Assembly (NCBI GenBank): GCA_036345935.2
Contig: JADWOT020001794.1
Span: forward strand, 23,129 to 87,128
Direction of reading: 5' to 3'
DNA: 64,000 nucleotides
DNA from: Taenia hydatigena
Lineage: Eukaryota; Platyhelminthes; Cestoda; Cyclophyllidea; Taeniidae
Position numbers and translations under genes: made by a program
Notes under the pieces: model-generated
The model's input: only the letters and a program-made list of their open reading frames with translations
Database searches by the model: none
What the model was told of the DNA's origin: nothing
Part shown: piece after piece, positions 49,584 to 62,220 of the stretch
Layout of the letters: each line of letters opens with the position of its first letter
Numbering within the stretch: position 1 is the stretch's first letter

Positions 49584-50140
49584 GTTGAAATGTCGCTGGT
49601 GTGTGGATTGAATGCTGACGAGAGGTCCGCTGCCCAAAGCGGATTATGATTGTAATTTGTCGGTGTGGAAACACCGCTACCATTGTGAAGACCATGAAAA
49701 TTCACGCGTCAAGAGGGAAAGGGACACTAGAGTGATCACCTCTGTCCTTTGGCAGCACTTTGATATTGAACAGCACAAACTCTCTAAATCCTGAGTCCCC
49801 ACTGTTCCTGTTACCTACATCTCCCTATACAAGCTGTGATGATGTCTTCACAGTGTTGTTTGTTCCTGTTCATTTTTTATCATTAGCAAAGTTAAAGATT
49901 TTACTCATTTGCATTTGTTTCTTCGCAAACAAAGGAACGTGGGTGTTGAGTGATTTTACGCAGTTGATGAAAATTTGCTTTTTGATAGACGTGTCTGAGG
50001 TGTGTGAGGTGGAGTGGTCCACTGTGACATGCCAGAAGAGTCTCCAGATTGTGGTGGAAGTGTGGCAGTCACATTTTGCTACGAGCGAAGTATTAAATAA
50101 AAGTGACTGTCTAGCGCACCACTTTTGTGTTGATTGGTGA
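49584..50140 (+). pseudogene. Cystatin-like exons, decayed (copy 2)
   Basis: The first exon follows the acceptor accttttgcag and keeps LPKADYDCNLSVW, but has an in-frame TGA at 49609-49611 and lacks the cysteine before PLPKAD that copy 1 retains (GCPLSKAD). The second part, ending at TGA 50138-50140, keeps a longer open frame than copy 1 (IDVSEVCEVEWSTVTC) but its inhibitory loop reads QIVVE (50045-50059), losing the glycine of QxVxG. The two copies thus carry different lesions. Cystatin identity is by motif only. Confidence 0.4.
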
Positions 50141-53117
50141 GTGAGTACATACACTGCGTAATGATTCAAGCTAGATTTTGGCAAGTCTAAGTTGATTTAA
50201 TAATAAATTGTAAATACTACGACAGACTGAGGTGATATGTTATCAAACGGCTAACGTGGTGACTTCAGTTAGAACTGTTTTTATATAATTACGGGTATTT
50301 TGGGCCAATGGGCCGCCCAAAACTTCGCCTGCACCCACTTCCGTATGCAAAAGCAATTCGACGTAAGGGATCGCCACATTTTTATTGATGCTGTGAGTGC
50401 AATGAGTAAAGTATGATTAGTGATGGATTTTATTCCAATAATGTCTGTGAAACTAATAATCTGGTCCTGCATGTCAAATGTAATACATCATGTATCGTTT
50501 AAGACCGGAAATAAATGCACTTGAGGATCATAATTTCTAAGACACAATTTAACTGCAGATTTTTTATTTTGTTAAGCAACACAAGTCTATAAGCTATTCA
50601 AATCGCTCATCATTTTGAGATCACCAGCGGTGACTGCTTTCCACCTCTTTGGTGAATTGGGTCCTTTGATGCACTAAAACGTCATGATTTTGGCAGGAGA
50701 AGGCCGTATATTTTAAAAGGCTTATCCTATATACTAGGGTAAAAATGAGCTTGCGAGGCATGAATTTCACTGGAACGTGTCGCGCCTGGCTGGAGCATGA
50801 TTTGCTAATCATGAGTCCTCTACCTAGCCATTCAAGGTTAGAATTCTGCCTTTGGCATCACTTTACATGTAACTCAGGTAAGAATAAATTCCATTTTATG
50901 ATCCCCTACCATACTTGTCATATATGAACTAACAGCAGCTATTTACTGGACATTTGCTTTGCTTTTTCTCTAAGACATCAGTCGTTAATGCGCGGTGAAA
51001 TTGGTTTATACAAATTTCCATGGCCCACATATCTGTAAACTACGTTAGAATCTTAGTTAATATAAGTTCTTTATTAGCTTTAGGATTGTAGCTAGAAGCC
51101 TTTAAAGCAAGGCAAGAAAAGGATTTATTCACGAAAGAGCTGCTCATCGAGTTCCACCTCCATCGGAGAAGTCAGAATGGTATTAGACTTGGATCGGTAG
51201 CCGTGATCAATGTGAGCATAGCGCATAACATGGGTGAAAAAGTGCCGAATTAGCCCAAGTGCTTTGTGCTCTATGTGTTCCTCACATTGTTCTTAAAGTG
51301 ATCTCAATAAGGCCCTGGCCGTTATCTTGTTGTGGTGCCAAAAATGTAGGTCTCCTATGAAACTATAACATTTGTTGCCTTGCGGCTCTACCAAGAGTGT
51401 GCATTAACAAACAGTCAGGGTGAATGGATATTACACTGCAGCATAATTTTTATGGTTAGGTTACTTGCGTTTCAGCGAAGTGCAGTTCGATTGTAAGACA
51501 TTTAATGCTCAGGAATGAGCGAAATTTGATGCAAATGATATTAATACGTAAACTAGACTAGCTTAAGTGCATAGCTGCGATCATTTTCTTGGTTTTTGTA
51601 CTCAGCTGTTTCTTTCGTCGCTGTAAGCTTCGATATTCCTCGAGTTATGCAGCAATACATAGACCTGACCGACGGTTAAGTAAGCTATTTTGGCGAAGAG
51701 CTCCGTTATGTCCTGTTTGCTTAGATCCAGAATCGATCAGAATTGTAATTTAGCAGCTTGAATCATTCAATAGTTACTTGCGGCAGTTCTCAAACCAAAT
51801 TGTAGCAAGTAAGGTTTGGCCGATGATGAGAGCGCCTAGTTTGACAGATAATTGATAGCCTACACTCAAATAGTCGGATACCTCCGCGATCAAAAATGTC
51901 CCAAATTGAATGTCATAAGCCCATTTTATTCTGTAAATGCTTCCAACAAGTGTATTGAGCAAAACTCTTCTCTCCCTTTTGATCCAGAACCGGTCAGAAC
52001 TGCAGCTTAACATTCTGGTTCCTTCTCTGGTTGTTTGCTGTAGCTCTTGTTCACAAATCAATTAATTTTGGCGCGTCTTTTATGTAGGATTTCCGTTTTG
52101 GCAAAGAAAGCTACGGCAGTTCTCGTTTTAAAATCGGACAACGTAGGTGTGGCCGATGTGTAGGTGTCGATAGGGGCAAGGAAAGCTGGGACACTCGGCT
52201 CCAGAGATGCGTTCTCTTTTATCTGTTTTGATCGAGAGTTGCTTAGAATCAAGATTTGGCAGCTTACTTCTTTTGGAAACTTATGCAACATTTCTTGTTA
52301 TAAAATCTGGCAATGTAGGTGTAACCAAACTGCAAATTGTCTATATTGACAAGGAGAGTTGAGGGAATACAGAAACAAAGAAAAATGTATAAATAAGGAG
52401 GAATTTATACACTCATGGCAAAGATAAAGTGGATTGGATTTGAGCAGTGACGATGCGGCTGTGTGAGAATATGGGACAAAGAAAGTAAAGCCGATTAGAG
52501 TAAATCAGGTAGTGCAGTCTTACGGATAGATTGTTTGAGAGAGCAGGAAGATATTTCATGCTTCTCAAACACTTGCCTTCCTTCCCCATTAATAGCATTA
52601 TGCCGGTAATTCGCTCTTTCCATACATGCTCCTGCTTTCTCTTTCCTCCTTTACAAGATCCATCCGTATGCTACTCTCATTCTTCACTTCATTTCCGCGC
52701 GTCGTTTCGGTAGTATCACATCTGGTATCCAGTGCACATCACATATAAAAAAAACTGTTTTTCACAAAGCCAGTTCCTTTATATTTTTACTCACTCACAT
52801 GGCTAGATGAGTGGAATAATGAATCAGTGTAAAAAAGGATGGGAGAAAGTAAGGAAGAAATGAAGAACACTGGACCGCAGATCCATACGCATGACTTCTT
52901 ATCTCTATGCCTCAATTTTTACCATTACTTTGTCTCTTTATGCTTAAAATCCTTATTACTTTGCTCCTACTGATGGCAATGGACCGCCATTGCCATTCGC
53001 ATCAGAAAAGCCTTTTTGTTAACCCATAGCGATCTTTAGGGGTTAATTGCCGATTCCTTAAACCAAAATTCAATCCTGCACTACGCTTGCTGTACTGCAC
53101 TTACTTTTCACGTCCGA

Positions 53118-53620
53118 AATCTCCAAATAAGCAGCAGCATCAAGAAAACTGCTGGTGCACAACAACTTGCTCCATATTCATGTCCCACAGCGGAAGAACT
53201 GTAGCGCGGTACGCACGTCTAGGCTTGTCTAAACCACACTGAGTCAGAATAGGCAAGATTAGCGACCTAGGCTGGATTATGACGAGCTCGAGTAAGGCGC
53301 CTTATACGTTGCTATTTAAAATGACTCGCCTAATCAACTCGACACATCTCATTTCATTGAGAGTTGAGATGTTCACTATGAATCGCGCAGACATCAGAGA
53401 TCAAGGCATACAGACTAGAGGTAGACCTGATGACCTCTTGGGAATGAATGGAGAGGAGATCTCTTGTCTACGCATCCTCTCTCATGTGCCACTCCAACGC
53501 ATCTTCGGTGAGTGTCTCCTTTGTCGCATACTGCGCTCTATGCACTTACACGCATTGCGTCTTACCTAATTTCATACCGTCTGTGCTCCTCGCATAAAAT
53601 ACATACGGAAAAGAGGAGCA
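53118..53620 (+). repeat. Inverted-repeat arm A2 with an exon-like module
   Basis: Direct counterpart of 18690-19175 and inverse of 54470-55000. The module 53391-53507 is bounded by aatcgcgcag and GTGAGT, is 117 bases long, and is open throughout in one frame (IRDQGIQTRGRPDDLLGMNG at its start), with phase 1 at both ends. Copy 1 lacks 28 bases of this module. Confidence 0.7.
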
Positions 53621-53881
53621 AACGATTCCTACAATTCAGCTTCTCACTTTATTTTTCCACTTTATTGTTACTAGAACATCTCGCTCCTCTGCCTCCTTTG
53701 GCTTCTCTCACCTTCCCTTCCTACCTCACCGTCTGCCGGTGCCCTCTTTGTTGGTTCTCTTTCATCTCTCCACTAGTCTCAATCCCGATTGCGACATGAG
53801 TTAGTAATGCGCAGATTTTCGCCTAGATCAGACTTGTACAAGTTAGACTGGACCTGAATCAATCACGCTCTGCCTGAGACA

Positions 53882-54150
53882 AAATCGTGTTTTAACAAAG
53901 TTTTGCTATGATTACTATCAAATCTTTATTTCCATATTTCTTATTGTCACTTTAGTTTGTACAACACTACTTCGCCTAACTTCCGTCTCCTACTTCTACT
54001 CCTTCACTTAGCCTTTGAAGAGCAAAGGTGGGCGCGTTGCTCCTACTTCCTACTTTGTAATTTGTAAGCTGCTCGAATTCCTACTTGCTCATCTCACTAT
54101 CTGCTCCATACATTCTTTTTGTAAATAATTTCTCTGTCTGGTTTTCCACT
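53882..54150. other. Sequence present only in duplication copy 2
   Basis: Between the cgctctgcct and atgtatctacgcctttgt anchors, copy 2 carries about 270 more bases than copy 1 (19390-19430). It is T-rich and pyrimidine-rich with no terminal repeats seen, so it could be an insertion here or a deletion in copy 1. Confidence 0.55.
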
Positions 54151-54469
54151 CTAGACCACCCTCTCTATTTTAGCCATGTATCTACGCCTTTGTCTGTTTT
54201 AAGGAGCTTGTGTATGTTGCATTGTTTACCTTTGTTTCCGTCGTTTGGGTAGTCGCCTGAATTGATTACTCACAAAAGCAGCTAAATCAAATCGACACTT
54301 TCGTCCTTGGCGCAATAAAATCTCTTTTTGTCGTCTGTTCGATGGCTAGTTCTTTGGCCATTCTATCTCAACTCTACACTTCGCTAGCATTCTACCAGCA
54401 TTCCACCAATTGACTTTACTACATCAAATCACTTTTTCCTTCCTGTAACTCTTTACGTCCGCTTATTTT

Positions 54470-55000
54470 AGACTAAAGTGTACACGGCATATGAACCTGG
54501 CAAAACTCATATGCCATGTGTAGAAAATTAGTCTCCTGCAAGACGCAATACGTGTGAGTGTATAGAATACAGTAGACGACAAAGGAGATAGTCTCCGAAG
54601 ATGCGTTGGAGTAGGACATGAGAAAGGAGGCGCAGACAAGAGAGTCTTTGCCTTTCCATGTGTACTTTGATCCCAAGTGTCTGCGAGGAAGAAAGAGATC
54701 TCAACTTGCATGGCATGCAGTTGTATCGAGTTAATTAGGCAGGCCTAATTAGAATATTAAGGCGGGCTTAAATTTAATGCATTAGACGCCTGTGGGGGCG
54801 GGTTATGCTCGGTAGATGAGAGCTTAATGACCCGCCCCTACCTATTGCTATTGAGCTAACAAAGGGGCATTTCTGATGCGTACTCCTACTTCTGTGCTTG
54901 GAATAACTTTTGTTTTGCATTCGGAACGGCAATTGTGGTTTAGGCGTTTTTTTTGGCAGAAGTTAGTTAACATGAATTTTTAGCTGAATGAGATGAGGAA
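54470..55000 (-). repeat. Inverted-repeat arm B2
   Basis: Counterpart of 19690-20220. On the minus strand it contains cttcctcgcagacacttggg, tcctactccaacgcatcttc and ctcctgcaggagac-like sequence (here ctcttgcaggag order retained with substitutions). Paired with A2 it can form an inverted repeat across an 850-base spacer. Confidence 0.65.
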
Positions 55001-56499
55001 TGATTGGGGTAGATGCGAAGAGATGAGAATTCGCTGGAATGGAAGGAGTAAGAGTGGAGATGGACAGAAGAGGGTTTGGAATGATCGCTGCGGGATGACT
55101 ATCCACATTGCTGTGGTGCAGCCTTCTTTACTGCTTTCTATATATCTACCATCTATTCCTGAACTGATTCAATCGCTTACTCATCAGGACGCGTGTCTAG
55201 GCAAAATTAGAAGATTTCGTCCAAATGACACCTGAACTGCCTAGTCATAGCTCCCTTTCCATGTGATTATGCTGGATATCGAATGTGAAAATATTGAAAT
55301 GACGCATGCAAGTGAATTCCGGGAGTAGAAAGCAGCACAGATAGAGGATGGGGTGTTAGCATCAAAATTCATCCCTAATTTCTATGATAGCTATCTGCTT
55401 TCTCCCTTTCAACGTCTCTAAAATTAAGGATTGAAAGGCTTGGAGTAATGAGGAGATGGAGAGGGTTGCGACGGAAGCAAAGGATACAAATACGGCTGCG
55501 GGCAAGAATGAAACGAGGCAGGAGAGAAGCACTGACGAATACTGAATGGCATGAACGGCAAGGCGGTGAAGCAAGATGAATAAATGTAGGCGTGCAACAC
55601 GTAGAACAGCATGTCTGACGGTTCGTTGTGTGGTTAACCAATTCAAACCTGACACGTGTAAATCGATTGCAAAACGTGCCGTGTGGTGTCTCTCAGTGCC
55701 GTCTAGGTGTGGACTTTGGACAGAACTACTAGGAAGTGGTTTTGAGGGAGCTGGCGCCACTCACTTCTGTGCTTTCGTGACTTTATTAAGTTATGTGCAT
55801 CTTAGTGCATGCAAAGCAGGAGGAAGAGAATGAGAAGAACCACCGATACTAATGTGCTTTGACTTAAATGCGCTGCCTCGTGACTGCATGTCCTCGGCTT
55901 TCCTTGAGAGGATGCCCGTTATGCATTGGCAACTCACCCTTGCGATTACTATGGCTCGAGCGAAGGTGCGTTTCTGCCGATCACTCCAATTTCATACCAA
56001 GATCCATTGCTGCCTTGCACCAGGGAGTACAATGGTGGAGAGCAAACATCATCAATCCGGGCGAAGCAACGAAAGAATGATTGGGTACGAGGCGAAAGTG
56101 AGAGGGTGGGAAAGGTCAACATGGGCATGTCTCCGCACGGCGCTGGGGCACTGAATTTCTCATTTCCTTTCTTCCTTCTTCTGCATGTTCGTAAATTTCT
56201 CCATTGGCCCAATTTCCTAGCCATGTATTTAGGTGGAGTATGCAGAAATCAATATTATGGACGGAATTTGAATTCCTATCAAACGCTACACTCAAGGACG
56301 CTACCCATATTTCTACCCTGATTAGTGAAACACACAAGGATATCAGTTGTGACGAAAATGAGGACGGGGAGAAGGAAGGGAAGATAAAGCAGGGGAGGAG
56401 GGGAAGCTGGTGGCATAACTTATCCATATTTTTAAACTTTAATCCCTTCTGGTCTTTTGACGTTAAAACGGTGAAGTTTGCGATTGGGTGTATCAGAGA

Positions 56500-59400
56500 G
56501 ATTGAGGTGGAAGCAGTGGCGATAAGGGCTGAGAAACAGACCATAGGTGAGTAGCTGACAAAGGAGTACTGAAGCACTGACGAAGAATTGAGTGGTTAAA
56601 ACAACGATAACTTGGGAAGCAAGATGAATGTTAGGAGGCGACAGAACGTCGTGTGATTGTTTTTTTTTTCACTCGATCGGTGGTTCGTAGTGTCTGGTGG
56701 TTTCTTTGAAGCAAATGTCATTTGCCTTTGTGCTTCTTTACTTCAGCTGACACTCGTGCATCTTTGCGCGTGTAAAGGAGGCGGAAGACAATGTAAAGGA
56801 CCATTAATACTTGTGTGCGTTGAAATGCTCCGCATTACCTAGATTGCCAAACCTTGATTTCTTTTCCACCATGGCGGTCAGATAAGAGTGCGATGGAGAA
56901 GCAGCTTGGAAAGTAACATTCTCATGATGGATACACTACTTATCAAGTTGTGCTTCCCCATTTTTGGCAGCACAAGAATCGGATGTTGGAGTGCTAAGAA
57001 CTCGCAGCAACAAATAACAGTGATTACGAAACAACCGCTGACACTTACATCAATTAGGAGAATTGTGAAGGCTCGCCAAATAAGTGTCACCCACATTGGA
57101 TAATTATGCAAACTATGCTTTCAAGTTTATCAGAATTACCTTTTCTATTATTACATGGACCATAAAGTTGCGCGGTGCAATTCCGATTGCTTTCTAACTG
57201 AGTGGCTGACTTGTGATGAGAAGCAGTTTTGCATTGCAGTGTTGGGTGGTCACACTCACAAATCATTCGGCCATTGCCTTGATAGTCTACACTTCTTATT
57301 TTTCCAATCGCGAATGAAGGCGTTCCCTACAAGTCCGTCCAGAAGACCAAACGTTTGCCACTGCAGTACATCTGATTGGTAACATTTGAAGAAATTGTGA
57401 AAACCTGATGCATGGCAGGGCAAGACTTCTTCCGGCAAAATAAGCATCTTTTAGCCCCTGCGTTTAGATAAGATCTAGACACCGCCTTAGTTCTTTTATC
57501 CGTTATCCTTCACATCCTTTGAAACGATGTTTCTCATCACCTCATGTCGTGTGATGATAGCGTGGGTTGAATAGGTATGGAGATCTGAGAACTCGAAGTT
57601 TAATGGAAATAATGTTAATGGATTTCGAGTTGCCTGCTCCAAGAGCACAAGCAATTTAGCAATGATATGCCTTCTTTAAGTGCATTGGTGAACCTATGTA
57701 GATTATGTTTGCAGACTGTAGAGAATCACTAAGAATGACACCATTCTAAGGCTCAAATTTGGGTGTAGAGGTGCTCAAACTGTTGCCTACTGGGATCGAA
57801 TAACACGCAATGTAGCATTCTGGACATTTGTCAAGTCTTCATTCATCACAGATTTGCATTTCGCCTCAAGCAACAAAATCCTGCATAAAAAGATCTCTGG
57901 TTCTATTTGCATTGAAAATGATTATCTTCTGTTTTACTTCAATTGTGCTTAAATAAAAGGCTATTTATTGAATTAAACCACTTTTGCTGATCGGCTACCC
58001 ATTGTGCTTGCACTGACTTCTACGTAAAGCAAAGCAGAACAGCCTTTTACTTTATATCTTTGTGGCATGAATATTTTCAACTAGATTTACACTTTTGGAC
58101 AAGATCCCAAGTCAAAAGTTAATGATTGGTCACCCTTCACCAGACCGTTAATTTAACAACCATACCGATTTCTACTGCGTCCAATCAGCGGAGCGCAACG
58201 AGCGCGTACTTGGCTCATTTAAGGCAATCGCCTTCGAAGATGTAATGGGCAATAACGCAGCATTGTGCGTGTTTTAGGGTATCTCTGGATTTCGCAAAGC
58301 CCTTGCCTAACAATTTTCGCAAGCGTGTGCATTCGCAGAGTTCTCCACAATCAACTCGTAGTATGAATATCTCCTTTTGATAAGGCTCTGAATAACCACT
58401 GAACCTGTCAGAAATAACGAGCGCATCGGCTCAGTGCCGTGTGCGAAAATCCCTTTTAGTTGCTCCTTGACTTATTTATCTTTTTAAAAAATACACATGA
58501 ACTATAAATGAATTTCTATCTGATGAGTACGGAAATTCTTCTTCAGCTAGATTAACGCCGTTGCCTTGACAAAAAAATGGTTAAAAAATGAGGCAATCCT
58601 AGTTTCAAAGTCGTCCATATGACGCATTGCTTAGGTCAGTTTTCCAAAGCAAGCAATTAAGCTCCTGTCCAGTCGGTATTTCGCGAGGACCACCTGGGAA
58701 GGAATCTACATGGAGCTTAATCCTGATCAAAAGGGGCAAGGAAAGGAAAACAGGCACGTGAGCGAAAACACCATTATCCAGGATGTATGAGGATCAGCAA
58801 TCAAGTGCAACTTTCGAAAAGTTGGGAAAAGTGTTTTGCCCTCGCAGGTATTTGAAGCACCGATCTTTAAATGAGGCGTGCCGGTCGCGATCATGTCAAC
58901 ATTTAGACTCATCGATTTCCGCTTTGCTGAAAGGGTTCTGGAGACGTCTTCGACCTTAAGACACTTTACAAATGTTAACCAAACTATTGGTCAAATAAAT
59001 CTGTTCCTTGACGGTATAATGAGCCAAAAATTTCGGATTGGACCGCTCACTGACGCTTTAGTTAGAGGGATTGAGACATCCACCATCGTGTGTGACAGAA
59101 TAATTAAATCTTTGGTTATCTCATCGCAGACATTAAGGCATGAATGAGCACTTGACACAAATAAATGTGGTGATAACATCTACTTACATGCAGATGCACA
59201 TGTTCTTATTTCACTCGTTTCGTTTGTACAGGTGCGCCAATGCGGAATGCCCATTTGTACCCAGGGGAGGGACAAAATCGAATGCTTAACAATTAGCCGT
59301 ATCAGCTTTGTCACCAATCATGCAACAGCAATGGAAACAAGCAACATCTTCTACCTTACAAAAGGCGGAAGAGACGGTATCTGCCCTGGCTAAATCGCCA

Positions 59401-59635
59401 GTCATTTCAAGATCCACTTCCCCCTTATGCATTCGCTACAGAACGACTACGAAGGCAAACAAATCCAACCAAATCCTTCGCCACTAAAATGGCTGAAAAT
59501 TGATGAGGCTGCTTCAAATAAAGCAATGCCTGTACATTCCACACGCATTCCGAAATCGACCAGCTCTCCGAAGTCTGTACACTAGCAGACATCCTGCATC
59601 GACTTGTCTTTGTCGCCAAAGCAATGTGGAAGCTT
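56500..59635. other. Non-coding stretch; possible 5' exons of the homeobox gene near its right end
   Basis: A plus-strand frame beginning near 59321 (MQQQWKQATSSTLQKAEETV) and an overlapping frame with LPPYAFATERLRRQTNPTKS end shortly before the homeobox exon and could be upstream coding sequence, but no consistent splice chain was found. Elsewhere only short unsupported frames occur, including a plus-strand one at 58878-59147. Confidence 0.25.
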
Positions 59636-59637
59636 AG

Positions 59638-60202
59638 GCCAACCTCACACTACCACTACGATGCCGAACTTTCCCATCAGAGCTAAGTCAGCAGCTGCTA
59701 CAGGCACAGGTACAGCAACCGTTCTCACCACCAAGCACGTGTCAACGACTTCCGGCAAACACCTTCTCAATTATAAAGCACTTCCGTTTCCAGCAACTTA
59801 CTGCCGCCGTATCTATGCCTGATTCAGCGAGCTTCTTTACACTGCCAACCGCAGAACAACTTCAGGTGCGCCAGACAGGCAAACGCAGGGTTCTCTTTAC
59901 TCCGTACCAAATTGGCAAGACGATGAAATACTTTAACAAGGAAAACTACATCAAAATGCATGAACGCGAAGAATCGGTGCGTCGCATCAACTTGACGGGG
60001 ACTCAGGTTGGTCAAGCATTAAAGTGTTAAATGAACATGTTTAATAGACAACTATTAGTGTGTAGTGATCGATTGTCTACGATTGAGTCGTCAAAAATGG
60101 TCATACGTTTGACTCTTCTGTTAGGTGAAGATGTGGTTCCAGAATCAGCGCTACAAAACAAGGAAGGACGGTGGGAAATTTCTAGCAATAAGACGCCTGT
60201 AG
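59638..60202 (+). pseudogene. NK-type homeobox gene copy with a frameshift after the homeodomain
   Basis: Exon 59638-60006 (after acceptor aagcttag) is open for 123 codons; exon 60125-60202 follows an intron of 118 bases (GTTGGT...TTAG). The homeodomain starts at 59881 with KRRVLFTPYQIGKTMKYFNK and the intron splits it exactly between residues 44 (Gln) and 45 (Val), a common homeobox intron site. Helix 3 reads VKMWFQNQRYKTRK, keeping W48, F49, N51 and R53; position 16 is Thr instead of the core Leu. The NLTGTQV and YKT spacing is closest to NK/NK3 (bagpipe) types. Upstream, TFSIIKHF could be an EH1-like repressor motif. After GGK the frame hits TAG at 60200, whereas the plus-one frame (ISSNKTPVAQP) matches the other copy, so one base appears missing in a run of A. 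DNA binding may be retained, but the tail is lost. Upstream exons are unclear. Confidence 0.6.
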
Positions 60203-60204
60203 CG

Positions 60205-62215
60205 CAGCCAATGGTTCGTGCCATGGAGAGAAGCGCCCCATCAGCCGACTGGTGGGACAGCGGCCTCAGTGAAGGCTTTGGAATTGCTGAAAGCTCCCAA
60301 TCACAACACGAGCCCAACAAACAGCATCACCATTGGAGCAGGTCCCTTCAAGATAAGGTGGTGATATGCTGTAGATGCACAAGCAGCAATTCCGGGCACT
60401 CAAGGGGTAGCTCGATAGTAGAATCGGTGCTGAAACAGACCAAAAGCAGGATAGTGAAGACGAAGATATCAAGAAGCTAGTAGAACTGGTAAAGCGAGTT
60501 ATTGGCTTCCTCAATGAAGCGTCTACGGACTGACCTTGGCTGTCTTTCATTTAGTAGCTCTAATGTTGGTGTTTTGCTCTTCCAACTGTTTTGTGGTCCG
60601 CATAACATGTTTTGATGGCAACCACTTAGTGCACCCTAATTTTTTAACAATAAATAAACAAACTGATGTCTTCTAAAGATGTTCTCGTGGGGGCTATGCG
60701 TGGAGTTCGGAGTCGCTAAAATGAATTGTTTTGGAGGCGAGAGTCCACACAGGTCGATGTATCACATGCATGAGGGATTACAACGCTTAGCCTGTCGAAG
60801 CAGTCGACGGTAATGCCTATCAGAGTTAGGTCCATGTTCCATGTCACTTTCAAGGCCCACAAATTAGATCACTTCCCGAAATCCTTTTTTTGCATGGACG
60901 AAATAGCATGATTGGTACTTGGAATTCAACACCTCATCACCTTAGCCTGGTTCCATTAGTATCCACCTGATTACTGATGATGGCTTACAAATGGTTACAA
61001 TTTCTTCCTTTTAGTAAGTATGCTCTGAACCACGTCTTCGTTGAGACCTATTCTTCTGCAAAGCCGGAGTAAACGCACAGGAATGCAAACGCATCCCTCG
61101 GATCATTGCACAACCACGTCAACGGTCCCGCCAATCAACACATGGGGCGGATAGTCTGAAAGCATGCTCGAAACAGTCGCGACAAGCACAAACAAAGGAT
61201 ACACTTTTGACAGATCTCTTCACATGTGAATTGCCTTGCATTCAAAAGAGCGATGTCTAAATACATTGCATAATAGCGATGAGGGAATGCGTTGTGTAGC
61301 GTTGCGGCCAATACACCTTTTTCTTCATTGAGAATATCCGCTATTTAGCCTGCTCCAATCGCTCCAAGGCGACCTCACCGATTTAGAAGGAAACAGAACC
61401 ACCTACCCCCTTTTTTCTATTCCATACACACAAGATAATATTCCATTTCATAGCAATGGCTGCAGTGTATCAGGCCCCAGCTATTTAGTTAACATCATGT
61501 TTATTCCTTGGCATTCGCTTACTTGGTGGCTAAAAAATTGCCCTTAGGTCCAAATAACCTGCTTTGCTGTGCCGATCGCGAACACACGGAGGCAAAGTGA
61601 CAGGTGAAAAGCACAGTTGTCCAATCCACTTTCCCCTTTGCACCAGCAGTGTGCTTTTGTGGCCGCGATGGGAGAGATGGAAGTTGTATTTGCTGCAACA
61701 TCACAACGGTATATTCATTTTTTAAACGTTTGTCAGAATTTCCCAATTATCACTAACTTATGCTTTTTGTAAATATCTAGCCTGATGAGGTGAATGGTTG
61801 CAACATATGTGAGGAGAGGTGATTTCTTGTCATCCACTTTCATTGTCAGTACGAATTGACGCCACAAGGCATACCGTGAATGGTTACATGAAATAAGTCT
61901 ACAGGGAGATGCTTGCCTTACAGATGGTAGGGCTTGACATTAGTAAGTGAAGTGGAAAAATCCTGCTAGATAGACCTGCTGTCAACTAAATAGCTAGGAC
62001 ATGCCAAAGCTACCCGAGCATGTCAACGTTGGGCGCTGCAGCATTAGCATCATAAGTGCCTGCAAACTATGCGTAAAATATTCCAATGGAACTAGTCCAA
62101 TGCTAAAGTCTTAGCTATGAATGCTTTGTTTAGAGTAGTAACATCAGGATGAACTGACCGTCTTCACGATCATTGTTCTTGCATTTATTGAGGAAGGAAG
62201 CCTCCAATAACTGCT
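60205..62215. other. Non-coding, 3' of the plus-strand homeobox copy
   Basis: The shifted frame that would have followed the homeodomain stays open to 60480 (QPMVRAMERSAPSADWW and a Ser-rich end), a trace of the lost C-terminus. Two AATAAA-like signals occur at about 60650-60656. Beyond that, no supported gene is seen to 62215. Confidence 0.4.
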
Positions 62216-62220
62216 TGGGA

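Larger units (their letters stand above)
49405..56495. repeat. Segmental duplication, copy 2 (partner 15015-21720)
   Basis: Direct copy of the first block, from near ttcttgataaat at 49405 to tatcagagaga at about 56490, after which the sequences diverge. It contains the same order of cystatin-like remnants, arms A2 (53118-53620) and B2 (54470-55000), and the 3' portion with gaaacacacaaggatatcag near 56328. It has an extra stretch near 53882-54150 lacking in copy 1. Confidence 0.85.
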
